Assembly: GCA_018287875.1 (NCBI GenBank)
Contig: JAGVVL010000009.1
Location: 3,410,001-3,474,000, forward strand
Reading direction: 5' to 3'
Source: Nigrospora sphaerica
Lineage: Eukaryota > Ascomycota > Sordariomycetes > Amphisphaeriales > Apiosporaceae
Length of the DNA stretch: 64,000 bases
Notes under the pieces: model-generated
Told to the model about the DNA's origin: nothing
What the model saw: the letters and a program-made list of their open reading frames with translations, nothing else
Database searches by the model: none
Translations under genes and position numbers: made by a program
Part shown: positions 1 through 11,100 of the stretch, in pieces
Layout of the letters: the number at the start of each line of letters is the position of its first letter
Numbering within the stretch: the first letter of the stretch is position 1

Positions 1-404
1 ACGGTGGTGCGGGCGGGGGCGCGGGCGCGGTCGGGGAAGACCTTGTTCCACTCGTCGTTCATGCCGGCGTAGTCGCCGGCCATGTCGGTAAGGAAGACAG
101 TGGCGTCGACGACGGCGTCGAGGCCGGCGCGGCCGCCCGTGGCGCCGCGCAGGATGGTGTCAATGTTCTGCAGCACCGCCGCCGTCTGCTGCCGGATGTC
201 GAGCGTGTGCCGCCCCGTGGCCGCGTCCGTCTCGCACCCGGCGTGGCTGCCGTCGCCGCGCCGCGACGACGTCCCCGACACGTAGATGGTCGCCGGGTTG
301 CCCGGCACTACCCGCGCGTGCGGGTAGTTGGCCAGCCCCTGCGCCGCCGTGGCCGGCAGGAAGAAGGGCGTACCGTTGGTGGACGAGTCGGAAGAAGAAG
401 CCAT
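1..404 (-). CDS. RidA/YjgF-family deaminase, probably 2-aminomuconate deaminase (3' end cut by window edge)
   Basis: The ATG is at 404 and 134 codons run uninterrupted to the window edge, so the C-terminus is missing. The protein opens with a short Ser-rich leader and then shows the RidA/YjgF pattern: a beta region around HARVVPGNPATIYVSGTSSR, a helix with RQQTAAVLQNIDTIL, and the typical VDATVFLTDMAGDYAGMNDEW stretch followed by FPDRARAPART, where family members carry their active-site arginine region. RidA proteins are small trimeric enamine/imine deaminases; one branch (bacterial AmnD) converts 2-aminomuconate to 4-oxalocrotonate and ammonia. I prefer that activity because the gene is divergently paired with the dehydrogenase that would make 2-aminomuconate. 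A general imine-deaminase role remains possible. No intron is seen in the visible part. Confidence 0.8.
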   Translation of the reverse strand, partial: MASSSDSSTNGTPFFLPATAAQGLANYPHARVVPGNPATIYVSGTSSRRGDGSHAGCETDAATGRHTLDIRQQTAAVLQNIDTILRGATGGRAGLDAVVDATVFLTDMAGDYAGMNDEWNKVFPDRARAPARTT

Positions 405-993
405 GATGAGTGAAAAGGTATCAGGGCGAGGACAATGATATATTGGAAGTGTTGCTGGTGGCAGTCGACGGATATGGACAGGTGATAATGTTTGCAGGTA
501 TTTCACCGACAATCCCCAGGCGACTGACGATATTGACCACGGCTCAACGGTGAGAGGGACAAGCAACGACACTTCTGAGACTTCAAAGAGAGAGAGAGAG
601 AGAGAGAGAGAAACCACCACCGTCGGCCGACAGCCGTTGACTCCGATCCAACCGCCGGCTGCAATCTTCTTCACGACCTACGGCCCGGATGTTATCGGCT
701 CTTAGAAAACCGCACCTACAGCACCCAATAGTACCGCTACCCATACCCCTCCTTAGTCGCAGCCAATCAGAACTCTTCCGCATCCGCTGTAGGACATCCG
801 CGATGCATATCCGAACACAGTGCCAACTCTCCGCGTGGAGACGAAGGGGCAATCAACAGCTCGTGACGGGGGCATCGACCGAGCATCGCTGTGATGATGG
901 ATTGATCCTACCTACGAAGTACTCTTTAAACTTGAAAGACCTGGAGATCACCGGCGGGTGAGACAACTCAGGACCCCATAAACACCGGCCAAG
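405..993. promoter_or_regulatory. Shared divergent promoter of the deaminase and dehydrogenase genes
   Basis: This 589-bp interval separates two start codons pointing away from each other, so it must carry both promoters. It contains a (AG)n microsatellite at about 586-610 and two CCAAT boxes at 725-729 and 763-767, the second in the context CCAATCAG that suits the HapB/C/E factor. Which gene each element serves cannot be told from sequence. Confidence 0.6.
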
Positions 994-2773
994 ATGGAGG
1001 ATTCCTCACCACCCAACGCGGCGCTCCGCGACATGTGGTCCTGCGACACGTTGGAGAAGGCCTCGGCCCTCGTGCGGGCCACCGCGAGCGACGGGGCTCC
1101 GGGCCTTGTCTGGCAGAACTACATCGGCAACGAGTTCACCGGCAGCGCCGCGCAGTACATAGACACCATCGACCCTAAGACGGGGCGGACCTTTGCCAAG
1201 GTGCCCATCAGCAGCGAGGCCGATGTGGACCGCGCCCTCGATGCCGCCACCGAGGCCTTCGGGACCTGGTCCAAGACGCCGGCGTCGGTCCGGTCCGGAT
1301 ACCTGCTCAAAGTCGCCGCGCTGCTCCGGGAGCACCGCGAGGTGTTCGCCGTCTGGGAGAGCATCGACCAGGGGAAAACCCTGGAGCGCGCCCGGGTCGA
1401 GGTCGACCGCGCCGTCGCCAACTTCAAGTGAGAGACACACACACACATGCTACTGTTGGTTGGCGAAGTGGATTTGTGGGAAAACACCACCGCCGCCCCC
1501 TTTTTACTTTCTGACGCCCTTCTCTTTCCGCACAGCTACTTCGCGACCTTCATCCTGCACCAGCAGACGGCGGCGCGCGTCGTCGACGGCAGCAACGTGC
1601 TGACGTACGAGCACCGATCGCCGGCGGGCGTCTTCGCCCTCATCTCACCATGGAACATGCCGCTCTACCTGCTGACGTGGAAGGTGGCGCCGTGCCTGGC
1701 CTTTGGCTGCACGGCCGTGGCCAAGCCGTCCGAGGTGACGTCGGCGACGGCCTTTTTGCTCGCCGGCGCCTTCCACCGCGCCGGCCTGCCGCCCGGCGTT
1801 GTCAACCTCGTCTTCGGCGACGGCCCTACCACGGGCGCCGCCCTCGTGCGCAGCCCCCGCGTCCGCGGCGTCTCCTTCACCGGCGGCACCGCCACTGGCG
1901 TCCAGATCCGCCGCGCCACCGCCGACCAGATCGGCAAGCACCTCTCGCTCGAGCTCGGTGGCAAGAACCCCACCCTCGTCTTCGACGACGTCGACCTACC
2001 CAAGGCCGTCGAGACGGCCGCCATGGCCGCTTTTGAGAACCAGGGCGAGGTAAGCAAGCCCGTTTCCCCCCTATCCCCTCTAATCGCGACCGCGTCCCAC
2101 GTCGTGTTTTTTCTTATCTCTTCTGTTCTCTCCGGCCCTTTTGGCTTGTCGACCCGCCCACGCCGTGCTGAACAAGTTTCGTCTTCCCCATCAGATCTGC
2201 CTCTGCGGCTCGCGCATCTACGTACAGTCGACCATCTACGACGCCTTCGTGGCGGCCTTTGTGGCGCACGTGCGGGCGCAGTACCAGTGCGGGCAGCGGG
2301 TCGGGGCCGTGGTGTCGCGGGCGCACTATGACAAAGTGCGGGGGTACCTGGCGACGGCGCGGGACGAGGGGGCGACGTTCGCGCTGGGCGGCGTGCCGGC
2401 GGCGGCGCCGGCGGCGGGGTTCTGGATCGCGCCGGCGGTGCTGACGGGCGTCGCGCCGGCGTCGCGCGTCCAGCGCGAAGAGGTCTTCGGCCCCGTCGTC
2501 ACCATCACCCCCTTCGCCGCCGAGGCCGAGGCCATCGCCGCCGCCAACGACAACCCCAACGGCCTCGCCGCCGTGCTGCTGACCCGCGACGCCGCCCGCA
2601 TCCGCCGCGTCGGCGAGCAGCTCGACGCCGGCCTCGTCTGGGCCAACTGCTGGCTCGTCCGCGAGCTCGGCACCCCCTTTGGCGGCATGAAACAGTCGGG
2701 CGTCGGCCGCGAAGGCGGCGAGCACAGCCGCGACGTCTTCACCAATGTCAGGACGCTACACATTCCCATGTAA
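994..2773 (+). CDS. 2-aminomuconate-6-semialdehyde dehydrogenase-like aldehyde dehydrogenase (ALDH8A1 type)
   Basis: Three exons, 994-1427, 1536-2049 and 2195-2773, give 508 residues; the introns are 108 and 145 nt. The NAD-dependent ALDH fold is complete: PWNMPLYLLTWKVAP and AKPSEVT in the cofactor domain, SFTGGTATG for the dinucleotide loop, the general base Glu284 in LELGGKNP, and the nucleophile Cys318 in NQGEICLCGSR. The Glu-Cys spacing of 34 equals that of classical ALDHs, which confirms the second splice. The NQGEICLC motif and length resemble animal ALDH8A1 and bacterial AmnC, which oxidise 2-aminomuconate semialdehyde to 2-aminomuconate. The product is the substrate of the neighbouring RidA-type deaminase, so the pair looks like consecutive steps of 3-hydroxyanthranilate breakdown. 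A related hydroxymuconic semialdehyde activity cannot be excluded. No targeting peptide is evident. Confidence 0.9.
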
Positions 2774-2940
2774 AACCGGACCCCACGATCCGCCCCGCCC
2801 CTTATTCAGACAAGAAGCAATACGATTCAGAGATACCTTACGGGGCCTATCATATAGAAATGCAATCCTGATACACAAATGGCTCTAGAACAAAGGGCCG
2901 GGTCGGAAGTCTTCTGCCAATGACAAGGAGGCTCTTGTGC

Positions 2941-3018
2941 CACGATGCCATGCTTTGCCACGATGCCATGCTTTGCCACGATGCCATGCTTTGCCACGAT
3001 GCCATGCTTTGCCACGTA
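2941..3018. repeat. 18-bp tandem repeat, four copies, between convergent gene ends
   Basis: The unit gccatgctttgccacgat is repeated head-to-tail at 2947-2964, 2965-2982, 2983-3000 and 3001-3018, preceded by a partial copy; only the last two bases of the last unit differ. It lies 30 bp past the stop codon of the membrane-protein gene on the minus strand, so it is probably in that gene's 3' UTR. Near-identity of copies implies recent expansion. Confidence 0.95.
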
Positions 3019-3047
3019 CAAACTTGAAATCCCCAATCCACCCCTCG

Positions 3048-4860
3048 TCACAGGGCATCGGGACACGCGCCCCGCGTTGAGCGCCAGCGGTGCGGAAGCT
3101 GATAATGGGCCTGTGTCGGGAAATAGGTGGGATTGGGCGGCGGCAGCAAGACGCCCACCTCGCGCTCGGCGGCGTAGCGCCCCGTCGGCGCCGCCGCCCG
3201 AGGATCGGCCCTCGACATCCACGGGGCGGAGAGGAGGCCCATGATGCTGTGGGGGCGAGCCGGGGGCGGGGCGTCCCCCGGCGCGTCGGGCCGGCGCATG
3301 TGCCAGGCGACGTGCCCGCGGGAGGGGCGGGAGGCGGGCGGCGGCGCGGCCTCGACGTCGCGCGCCTCGCGGTAGCGCTGGTTCAGGCGGCTGAGGACGG
3401 GGCGGAGCGGGGCGCCGCCGGCGCCGCCGGCGCCGCCGACGTCGACGGCGGCCGTCCGGCCCGGCCACGCCTGCGTGTTCCTCGGCTTCTCGCTGCCACT
3501 GCCGGGGGCGTGGGGGTTTTCGTCCTTGGGCGGCACCGGGGGCCGCCAGCTGCGGCGGCGGCGGCGGCGCCGCGTCGCGCCCAGCAGCGGCCGCAGGACG
3601 GGCAGGCAGGCGCACACGAGGCCGCTGCTGAGCTCGGCCTGCGACCACAGGGCCGTTTCGGCGTTGTCGTACGTCGGGTCGTCGGGCACCCGGTAGGAGT
3701 GGATGCGCAGGAGCGAGATGGCACACGTGCTGGGCCCCCCTCGCGCCCCCGCCCGGGACGGAGCCGCGTGTCAGTAAAAATCATGGTGTCTTCCCCGCGG
3801 GAGCCAATGCGGCAGGGCACCCACCCCCTTTCCTTTCCGAAGGGGCTGGCACTTACAGGAACCCTAGGGATAGGATACCCGAGAGGAAGAGCTTCTGTGC
3901 CGGCGATAGCTGCGTTTGCCGCATCGCGGGGATGGGCAGCACGAGGATGGCGAAGTGGATTAGAATATTGCCCGCCCTAACGAGAAAAAGGATCAGTTCC
4001 CGCAACCCCGGGAGCCTTGGGATGGAACGTGTGTCTGTGTGTATACGGCCTTGTCTTCGCCACGTAGTATTAGGAGAGGGCCAGCATCCTACGTACCCAT
4101 TGGCATACCAAAACGGCGCATATGAGGGGCAGATGGCGGGGACGGACTTGTCCCAAACCCCGACGAAGGGACGACAGGTGCTGACGATGATGCCGGTTTG
4201 GACAAGGGCCAAGGCCAGGGCGAAGAGGCCGGTGACTTCAACCCACCGTCGCAATTGTGTGGTATGCATGACGCGGTGGTACAGGGCAAGGATCGCGAGG
4301 TTGATCGTCGTGAGGCCTACGTTATAAAAGAATACGGAGAGCCAGAATATCTGCGAGGGAGGGGCGGTAGTCGTACGACCGGTCAGTCCGGGCTACGATG
4401 CCGGCGGCGCATGGGAGAAGGAGGTCGCACCTCGAAGTAATTTTTGAGTTCGTCGGGTTGGGACAGCGCGTTTATGTGATGACCGAGGCCCACGCGTGTC
4501 ACTGTTGATGGCGTCAGCTGAATCGCCCGAGGCAAAGAGGGAGGAGCAGAGATAGTCTTACAGGCCATGACGAGCGAGCCATCGACGCATACTACAAGCT
4601 GGGTAGTCGGGTAAGTCCCAATGGAGTGTCATCGGCCACCACCGCCCTTCGCTTCGGAGCCGGGGACGTACCCAGGAAATCAGAGCGAGGACGTCTTCCC
4701 ACCCGTACCGCTTCATCAGCACGCCACGCGTGTAGAGACGAAGGCCCACGGCGCAGGTGACGACGGCCAGCTGAATGGGCACGGCAATGAGAACCGCAAT
4801 GGCTTGCGAGCCGGTGAATTCCCTGGCGGTGTTGGAACTTTGCGTGGCACTGGCATTCAT
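3048..4860 (-). CDS. SAT4/PTH11-like seven-transmembrane (fungal rhodopsin-domain) protein
   Basis: Six exons, 4860-4672, 4598-4562, 4501-4431, 4350-4097, 3976-3857 and 3729-3048, join in phase to 450 residues. The start is the first in-frame ATG of exon 1 (MNASATQ). Seven hydrophobic segments follow: about 19-44, the pair of segments after RYGWEDVLALISW, then LSVFFYNVGLTTINLAILAL, GLFALALALVQTGIIVSTC, NILIHFAILVLPIPAM, FLSGILSLGFLTCAISLLRI and a last one before RPLL. The YGWEDVL motif after helix 1, GLGHH after helix 2 and FYN before helix 3 are typical of the SAT4 integral-membrane family, many members of which are PTH11-like candidate receptors. No N-terminal CFEM domain is present. The cytosolic tail of about 175 residues is low complexity, with a run of arginines near 285 and a Gly/Ala run. 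The ligand is unknown. Confidence 0.82.
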
Positions 4861-5828
4861 GACCGCGGCGGCGATGCTTTCATCGCACCGTACAGAAACA
4901 TCTGGAAGGGCGAAAATGGGCGTCACTCGTCATGGTGTGTAACCACGCTGAAATACTCGACGACCCGAACAGGCCGCTACCCCTCCGTCCCGTATACACC
5001 TCTTTAAGGTTGCTGACCACTCGCGTCCTGTTTCCTCGCGTGACGAGTAACTCTCGATGGAGCCGTGGCGAGGCAAGCCAGTACGGATGCAAAACATAGA
5101 TCGATCGGCTTTTCCTTCTCCGATCTAACCAACGACGAGTATCCAGACGACGGGACAATCCGTCAAGCTTAACGTAAGTTTCCTGCGGTCGGCCGGCGTT
5201 CTCGGCATTGTGGCTGCAAAAGCAGGAACTACGGGCGACAGAAGGAACAGGCAGACGCTGCAAACTTTGGGCACTCGAATGGCGGAGACCGGAGACCCTC
5301 AAAGATAGGAGACGCCGGTAGAAGATCTGTCAGTGCAGCACTCCGCGGGTGTTGTGCGTATCCGGAACCGGGAGACTTCAGCCCGCGTACAGTGGCATCG
5401 GCGGTGCCGGTCCCTCTCGTGGGTCACATTGGTGACAGTCCAGAGAGTCTCGCTCCCGACTCGCCCCTGTCAAGATATCAAAACATCGATTTTGGATGGT
5501 AGAATAATTTCAATGTCAAACCACCAGCCTCCCATTCGATCCAGGAGTACCTGCAGAATAAGTATATGTACTTACAGGGAGACCACGCCGGCCAAGGGCT
5601 GTCAAACAAGGCAGACTTTCCCCTCAGGATGGCCGCTTCTTCCCTGCTCCTAAACACGGTGAAATTATGATGGCATCCGGATCGGAGCCACGCCCCAGTA
5701 CGCCAGTTGTTCCTGTCACGTAGAAGAATAGCACCGTAGCCCGCAGGACACCTAGTGCTTTCCCGTTGGACAGCAAAACGTTTGTGTAAACCCCCCCCCC
5801 ACCGGAACTTCGGAGAGACGCTCGCTGC
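4861..5828. other. Intergenic region upstream of the SAT4-like gene
   Basis: It must contain the SAT4-like promoter and the 3' UTR of MDM12. I see a short C tract near 5790 but no coding potential, RNA gene or repeat that I can support. Confidence 0.6.
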
Positions 5829-7388
5829 TCAGACCAGGAAGGTCCAGAAGCTGGGATACACAAACTCCTCCTCGAAGATGCGCCTGACCTGCTCCAGCAC
5901 GAACCGCTCGACCTTCCCCACGTTCTTCAGGCTTTGCTTGGTGCCCTCGCGCTGCCCAATCTCGCTTTCGACCTTGATCTCCTGCAGCAGGCCGCCCATG
6001 CGCCCGGTCGGACCGGCGCCGCCCCGCGGAGCCTTTGGGTCGGTGTTGGCGCTCCCACCGCTCTCGGGCGACACGCCGGCGTCGTCGTCGGCGCCCACGG
6101 CGGCCAGGGCGTCCTCGGGGCTCAGGAAGCAGAAGTGCACGCGCTTCCGGATGTTGGCCACAACGCCAACGCCGTCGAACGACAGGCCCGTGATGTTGAG
6201 CTTGACCGGGATGCCCACGAAGCTGGGCATGGGGTAGTCGAGCAGGATCTCGGCCGTGAGCAGGAGCTTGACATCGCCGGCGTACTTTATGCGAAAAACG
6301 GCCTGCATGTCCTCGACGCGCCGCTCGCGGTAGAGCCGGGGCTCATCCCGCTGGCCGGGCGTGGCCGCGTTGCTGTCGTCGCCATCGTCGCCGGCGTCGT
6401 CGGAATCGTCAAAAACGGCCGACGACGAACCGACCGAGAGCGCGCCCGACACCTGGGTTGGAGGCCGCGAGGCGCCCCCGGAGGCCACGGTGGACGTGGC
6501 AGCCAGGGTCGACACGCTGTGCTTTTCGCGCAGCTCGGGCGGGGGCTCCAGGCCCGGCGACAGGGCGGGATTCGAGAAGTCGGCAATGCTTATGGAGCCC
6601 TGCGAGTTGTTGCGGGCGTGGCCGTGACTGCGGCCGTGGCGGGCGCCGGAGCGGCGGTCGGTGGGCGAGGCCAGGCTGTTTGCGTCCAGCCAGCCGTTCA
6701 GGTGCTGGGCGCCGGCCATGGCGGCGAGGGGTGTCTGGGCGCCGGACCAGCCCGTGGCGATATGGGAGGGGAAGTAGTGCATATTGGCCGCGGCACCCGA
6801 AATGCCGGGCGTGGGCATGCCGATGCCGCGAAAGGGGTTGCCCAGATCGGCGGGAGTGCTGGGGGCGCTGCGCAGGCCGGCCGTGTGGATGTGCTGTGGT
6901 CCGCCCATGCCGCCGGGCGTCGAGGGCGTACTGCCCTGGCCGAAGGTGGCCGATCCCAGGCCTAGACGACGGTTCACGGCAGCGCGGCGCCGGCGCTCGG
7001 CGTCCCTGATGTGCTCGGGCACGCCGCCGTCGCCACTGCGGTTCGGCGGCGGGACGTGGCTATGGCTGGTGCTGGCCCGGCCGCCCGCGCTCTCGCCGTA
7101 GCCGTGACCAGGGCCGTCCTCTTCCACGTCCTCGTCCTCGTCGTCCTCATCCTGCTCGTCGGCGTCGGGGTTCTCCTCGTAGAAATCCGGCAGCGGGTCA
7201 CAGATGTCCTTGAGCACGACGTCCGGCGGGGTGCTGCCAAAGGCAAATTCATGCACCGTGACCGACTTGATGAAGCGCGGCAGCGGCACGGCCTGGAACT
7301 TGGTGTGGATGAAGTCCCGGATGCTCTCGGCGAGGGCGTCGCCGTCCGGGCCGGCCGTCAAGGCCTCCCAGTTGAGCTCTATTGACAT
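5829..7388 (-). CDS. mdm12: MDM12, ERMES complex subunit (mitochondria-ER tether)
   Basis: A single uninterrupted frame of 519 residues begins [19 protein letters not shown] and continues [20 protein letters not shown], the hallmark N-terminus of Mdm12. Mdm12 is the cytosolic bridge in the ER-mitochondria encounter structure (with Mmm1, Mdm10 and Mdm34); its SMP domain carries phospholipids between the membranes. The SMP domain is split here: residues 1-75 form its start, a long acidic and Ser/Gly-rich disordered insert (72-92 almost all D/E) fills the middle, and the fold resumes around [20 protein letters not shown] and ends in [10 protein letters not shown]. The length is somewhat above the usual 400-470 of filamentous fungi, because of the insert. 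No intron and no targeting sequence are present, as expected for a peripheral protein. Confidence 0.95.
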   Translation of the reverse strand: MSIELNWEALTAGPDGDALAESIRDFIHTKFQAVPLPRFIKSVTVHEFAFGSTPPDVVLKDICDPLPDFYEENPDADEQDEDDEDEDVEEDGPGHGYGESAGGRASTSHSHVPPPNRSGDGGVPEHIRDAERRRRAAVNRRLGLGSATFGQGSTPSTPGGMGGPQHIHTAGLRSAPSTPADLGNPFRGIGMPTPGISGAAANMHYFPSHIATGWSGAQTPLAAMAGAQHLNGWLDANSLASPTDRRSGARHGRSHGHARNNSQGSISIADFSNPALSPGLEPPPELREKHSVSTLAATSTVASGGASRPPTQVSGALSVGSSSAVFDDSDDAGDDGDDSNAATPGQRDEPRLYRERRVEDMQAVFRIKYAGDVKLLLTAEILLDYPMPSFVGIPVKLNITGLSFDGVGVVANIRKRVHFCFLSPEDALAAVGADDDAGVSPESGGSANTDPKAPRGGAGPTGRMGGLLQEIKVESEIGQREGTKQSLKNVGKVERFVLEQVRRIFEEEFVYPSFWTFLV

Positions 7389-8183
7389 TTCCTATTCTGC
7401 CGTTCATGTACAGCCCTAACGCATTTTCACCCCGTCGGCTGTGCGCGCGCAGGCGGTGAGCAGAAGACAGGAGCCGACTGGATATTTCGTTCCAGGCCGG
7501 GAAATAGAGAGCTGAACGCGGTATGGTCATCCAAGTCTCAAAGTTGGGTATTGGAGGTCCATTAGGGCTGCAAAGTGAGAGAGAGGGCTGAAGAAGAAGA
7601 GGTAGGTATCACCTCCGAGAAACCTACGGAGGTACTTAGTTCGCCCAGTGGATGCCCCGATGGTTTCTTGGTGGGGTTGCTACGTCAAGCTCCTGCTCCA
7701 TCTAGAGCGAGCACCTGCTGACCCTACACGGCCCGGCTACTACATACCTATGTACTCACTCGTATTTGCATGCATGGATGGAAGAAAGATGGAACATGAT
7801 ATTCAGGCGAGACACTACACATCGAGCCGCACTGTTTCGTTTCTTTTTCTGTCCCGGGCACCGTGCTTGTGTTTGCAAAGAACGAATTCACACGGAATAG
7901 ATTGTAGCAGCAACGAAAAAGGGCTCTTGATAGTGCGTCAGGCGCGCCAAAACACCCACCCCAGTGCCACGGAACGGACGCATCTAACTCTCGGTCTGAC
8001 CAATGTTCAGGCTCATCATTATGGGTATTAGTAGTCCGTGTCCTTACGAGGGCGGTGGCCAAGAAAAGTAGAAGGAATAAACATGATGTGCCCGGCTGAT
8101 GGTGCCCTCCGCGCTACACCCCCCGTTCATCGCCCAAGCAGCGCTCGCTGGCTGAACTGGGGAAAATCAAAGGATCCCGTTTA
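7389..8183. other. Intergenic region between FAB1 and MDM12
   Basis: About 800 bp holding the MDM12 promoter and the FAB1 3' UTR. Apart from short GA runs near 7570 and TACCTA-type words near 7610-7750, nothing recognisable is seen. Confidence 0.6.
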
Positions 8184-11100
8184 TCAAGAAGCCGAGGGGC
8201 GCGAAACGGCAGGCCCATCCACCCCAGCTGCGAAATCCGCGTGCGGTCTACTGGATAGCAACGGCACGTTAAACTGGTGCCAGCAATTCGGCGCTTGCAG
8301 GATGTATCTGGCTGCCGCGTTAGCCAGGCGAACAACATTAATCAACTCAGCCCCCCTGCAGAAAACGTACCTGGCCATGGCTTCCCTGAATCGCGACTTG
8401 TACTCCTTGGGACTCGTTACCGTGGGTCTGTTGCGCCCACCACCCGCGAAGCCCCGTCCCTTGATCCAGCTCTCGAGCGTCTTGTCCCAGGTGTAGGTGC
8501 GGATGCAGTCAATAATGCCCACCACCAGCTCCTTTTTGGCCTCGTCCACCGCAATCATAAGAGAGTAGTCCATAACGTTCTGGCGCGCAAGGAAGAGCGT
8601 ATCGTTCCACACTGACGCCCTGAGTAGCTTCTTGGAATGCTCCCGCGCGAACAAGGGGGACTCGTATATGTATTCCACCATGTTCTCGTCGAGCAGCACC
8701 TCGTTTTGCTCTCCCGTCGATTGGATCTTGCGGTTCCGCATCGAGCCCTTGAGGTCAAAGATGCGCGTGGGCGCCCGGTCGTAGAACAAATTCTCCATCA
8801 GTAGAAGGTCGAGCTTGATCTCCGTGCTCGTCACAGGGTTCTTAATGATGACTTGGAAGAAGCCCAGCATCTTGGCAATAACGGACGGCAGATCGTGGAA
8901 CAACGCCTCGGCCATTATGCCGAAATACGATGGCGCGAATCTGAGAAACGCCGACGTCTCGATGGGGGAGAGAGACTGCAACACGTCAGTAAATCGGTCC
9001 GTCCTCCACTACGCCGAGGAGCAACAAACCTTCATCATGAGCCGATCGTCCTGCGTCTTCAGGAACACAGACTTGGTTTTCCCGCCCTTGGAGTCGAACT
9101 TAAGACACCGTGACAGGCACTCGACAATGCGGTCCGCCACCCCACACTTGCGTCGCAAGGCGTCGAACTGCTCAGCGTAAAAGATTTTGACCAACATTCT
9201 CGCCGACCCCTCATTGAACTGATATTTGAGATGGCTGCTGGTTTCGCGCACAAAGCTGGCTTCGAGTGCCTCGTCGCTGACCTCGGCGGGCGCCGTACGG
9301 ATGGCCTCGACGGGCTTTTCGTCGACACTGACGGGAGAGGCCAGCTTCTGCCCGTGGAACCTACCTGCCTTGGCCTTGTAATCCTCGCAACTGAGGGCAA
9401 AGGCAATGAGCGAGCTTGGCTCGTCTTCCCGCACGATTATGTCGGAATCGATGAAGATGTGATCCGTGGCGTTGAGCGGGTAGTCGAGAGCGGGCCACTC
9501 GCTTGCCGACCGCTCCGACCAGAGATTAGTGAGCACCTTCATCAAGTTCAGCTTGTCCTGCTTGGGGATTTCCAGTGGGATCTCCGTGCTCGAGTCAATC
9601 GAGTCGGCGATCTCCTCAATGGTGCCTTCCAGAAGAGACTGTTCCGTGTCGCTGTCTCCTTGCTCATCGTCAGTGGCGGCCTGGCTGTGTCCATGCGTCT
9701 GCTCATCAGCTTCCCCTCCACCTCCTGCCTCACCGGGGGTGTGGTGAACTTCAACCGGCGATGGTGGCTCTTCGGGGGGCAGATCCATAGGATCGCTTGT
9801 CACTTCTTCCGGTGCAGTGCCGGGATGACCGCCTGCCCTGGTGTCGCTAGGGTCCCTGGCCATCAAAGAATCATCCACACTGGGTCCGGGCTCATGAGCA
9901 GCCTCGTCCGGGTCCTCGTAAACCTCCACGATCGCCCTTGTCGAAGAGCGCTGAAGGACCGCGCGTGAGTGAGACATCTTGGCCGCTCGCTGCTTTTGGT
10001 CCTTCTTTCGTTCCTTCTCGAACTCCCGGCTGAGCTGCTCAAAGTGCTTCGCGAGCGTGGATACTCGCGTATCCTTCTTCTTGCCCACGAAGCGGGGGAT
10101 TGAAGACTTGCCGCTGCTGCGTGACCGCAGGGCACCAAACATCTTCTTATCGCCTTTGGCTGCCTCGTTGGTGGGCGTTTTGCGAACCTCGCTCCCCGCG
10201 GGCTGCTCCGTCGACGGTGTCTTATCCTTGTCTTTGCTCAACCCAAAGAACTTTTTGCCTACTCCCGACTGCGTCCGAGGCAGGCTCGATAGAGTCTGGG
10301 CCGGTTGCGATATGGCGCGGACCATGGGTGGTGAAACGTGCAGCCCCATCCTACGGGAAGAACCGCGTTCAGGCACCATGCTTCTCTGCGGCTCTGGCGC
10401 ATTCCTGGCCGAATCGTCTTCTGTCGTGACGATGCCCTTCGCCTCCTCTAGGACGACTGCCTGTTGCTTGCGGCGAAGCTGCTCTATTTGCTCTGTAACC
10501 GACAAGGAGGACGGCGCTTGCATTGGTGGCGTTGCGGAAGCTGCCGACGCCGATGGAGTCTCGGGTCCCGACATGGGCGTGTTTGGCTGAGTCAGGAAGT
10601 TGGGCTTCGTCGATTCGAGAGCCAATGGTGTAGCGTCCAGCGATTCTGGCAAATTGGCATTGCGCAAAGGGAGATCCGAGTCCCTCGTCGCTGCTAGGTC
10701 CAAAGGTTCGACTCTTTCCAGGGTACCTTCAGCGACGGTGGCGGATTCCAACGGCGGTAGGACCGCCTGCGCTTCGCCTTTCTCTGGCTCTGGCGTCGTT
10801 TCTCCAGGGGAGGTCCCGTGGTTTATACCGGACTGTGGCGTTTCGGGCTCCCCCGGCTGCGTACCGGGCTCGCACTCGGCTTCAGGGTCGTTCTGGGACG
10901 TCTTCTCCGTCACGTCAGGTGTCTCGGGCACCTCTGCGAGCGTGTCGGTGCTGTTGCTAACCAGGCTTTCCTTCGACTCGTCGGTGAACATTTTTCGGAG
11001 TTGGAGCATCGTCAGTCGTCGGAAGTCCTTCTCGGTGGGGAGATAGTCGACTTCGAATTTGGCGAACGCCGCATCCCAGTCCGTAACCTTCTCTAGCATT

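Noticed and set aside
2941..3018. CRISPR-like array
   Set aside because: The units are directly contiguous with no spacers, and the genome is fungal.
2827..3726. A 299-codon minus-strand frame overlapping the SAT4-like tail and the 18-bp repeat
   Set aside because: It is an alternative frame of the tail exon, starts without a fitting ATG, and has no homology I recognise.
5934..6965. A 343-codon plus-strand frame opposite MDM12
   Set aside because: Antisense shadow of a high-G+C gene; no motif.
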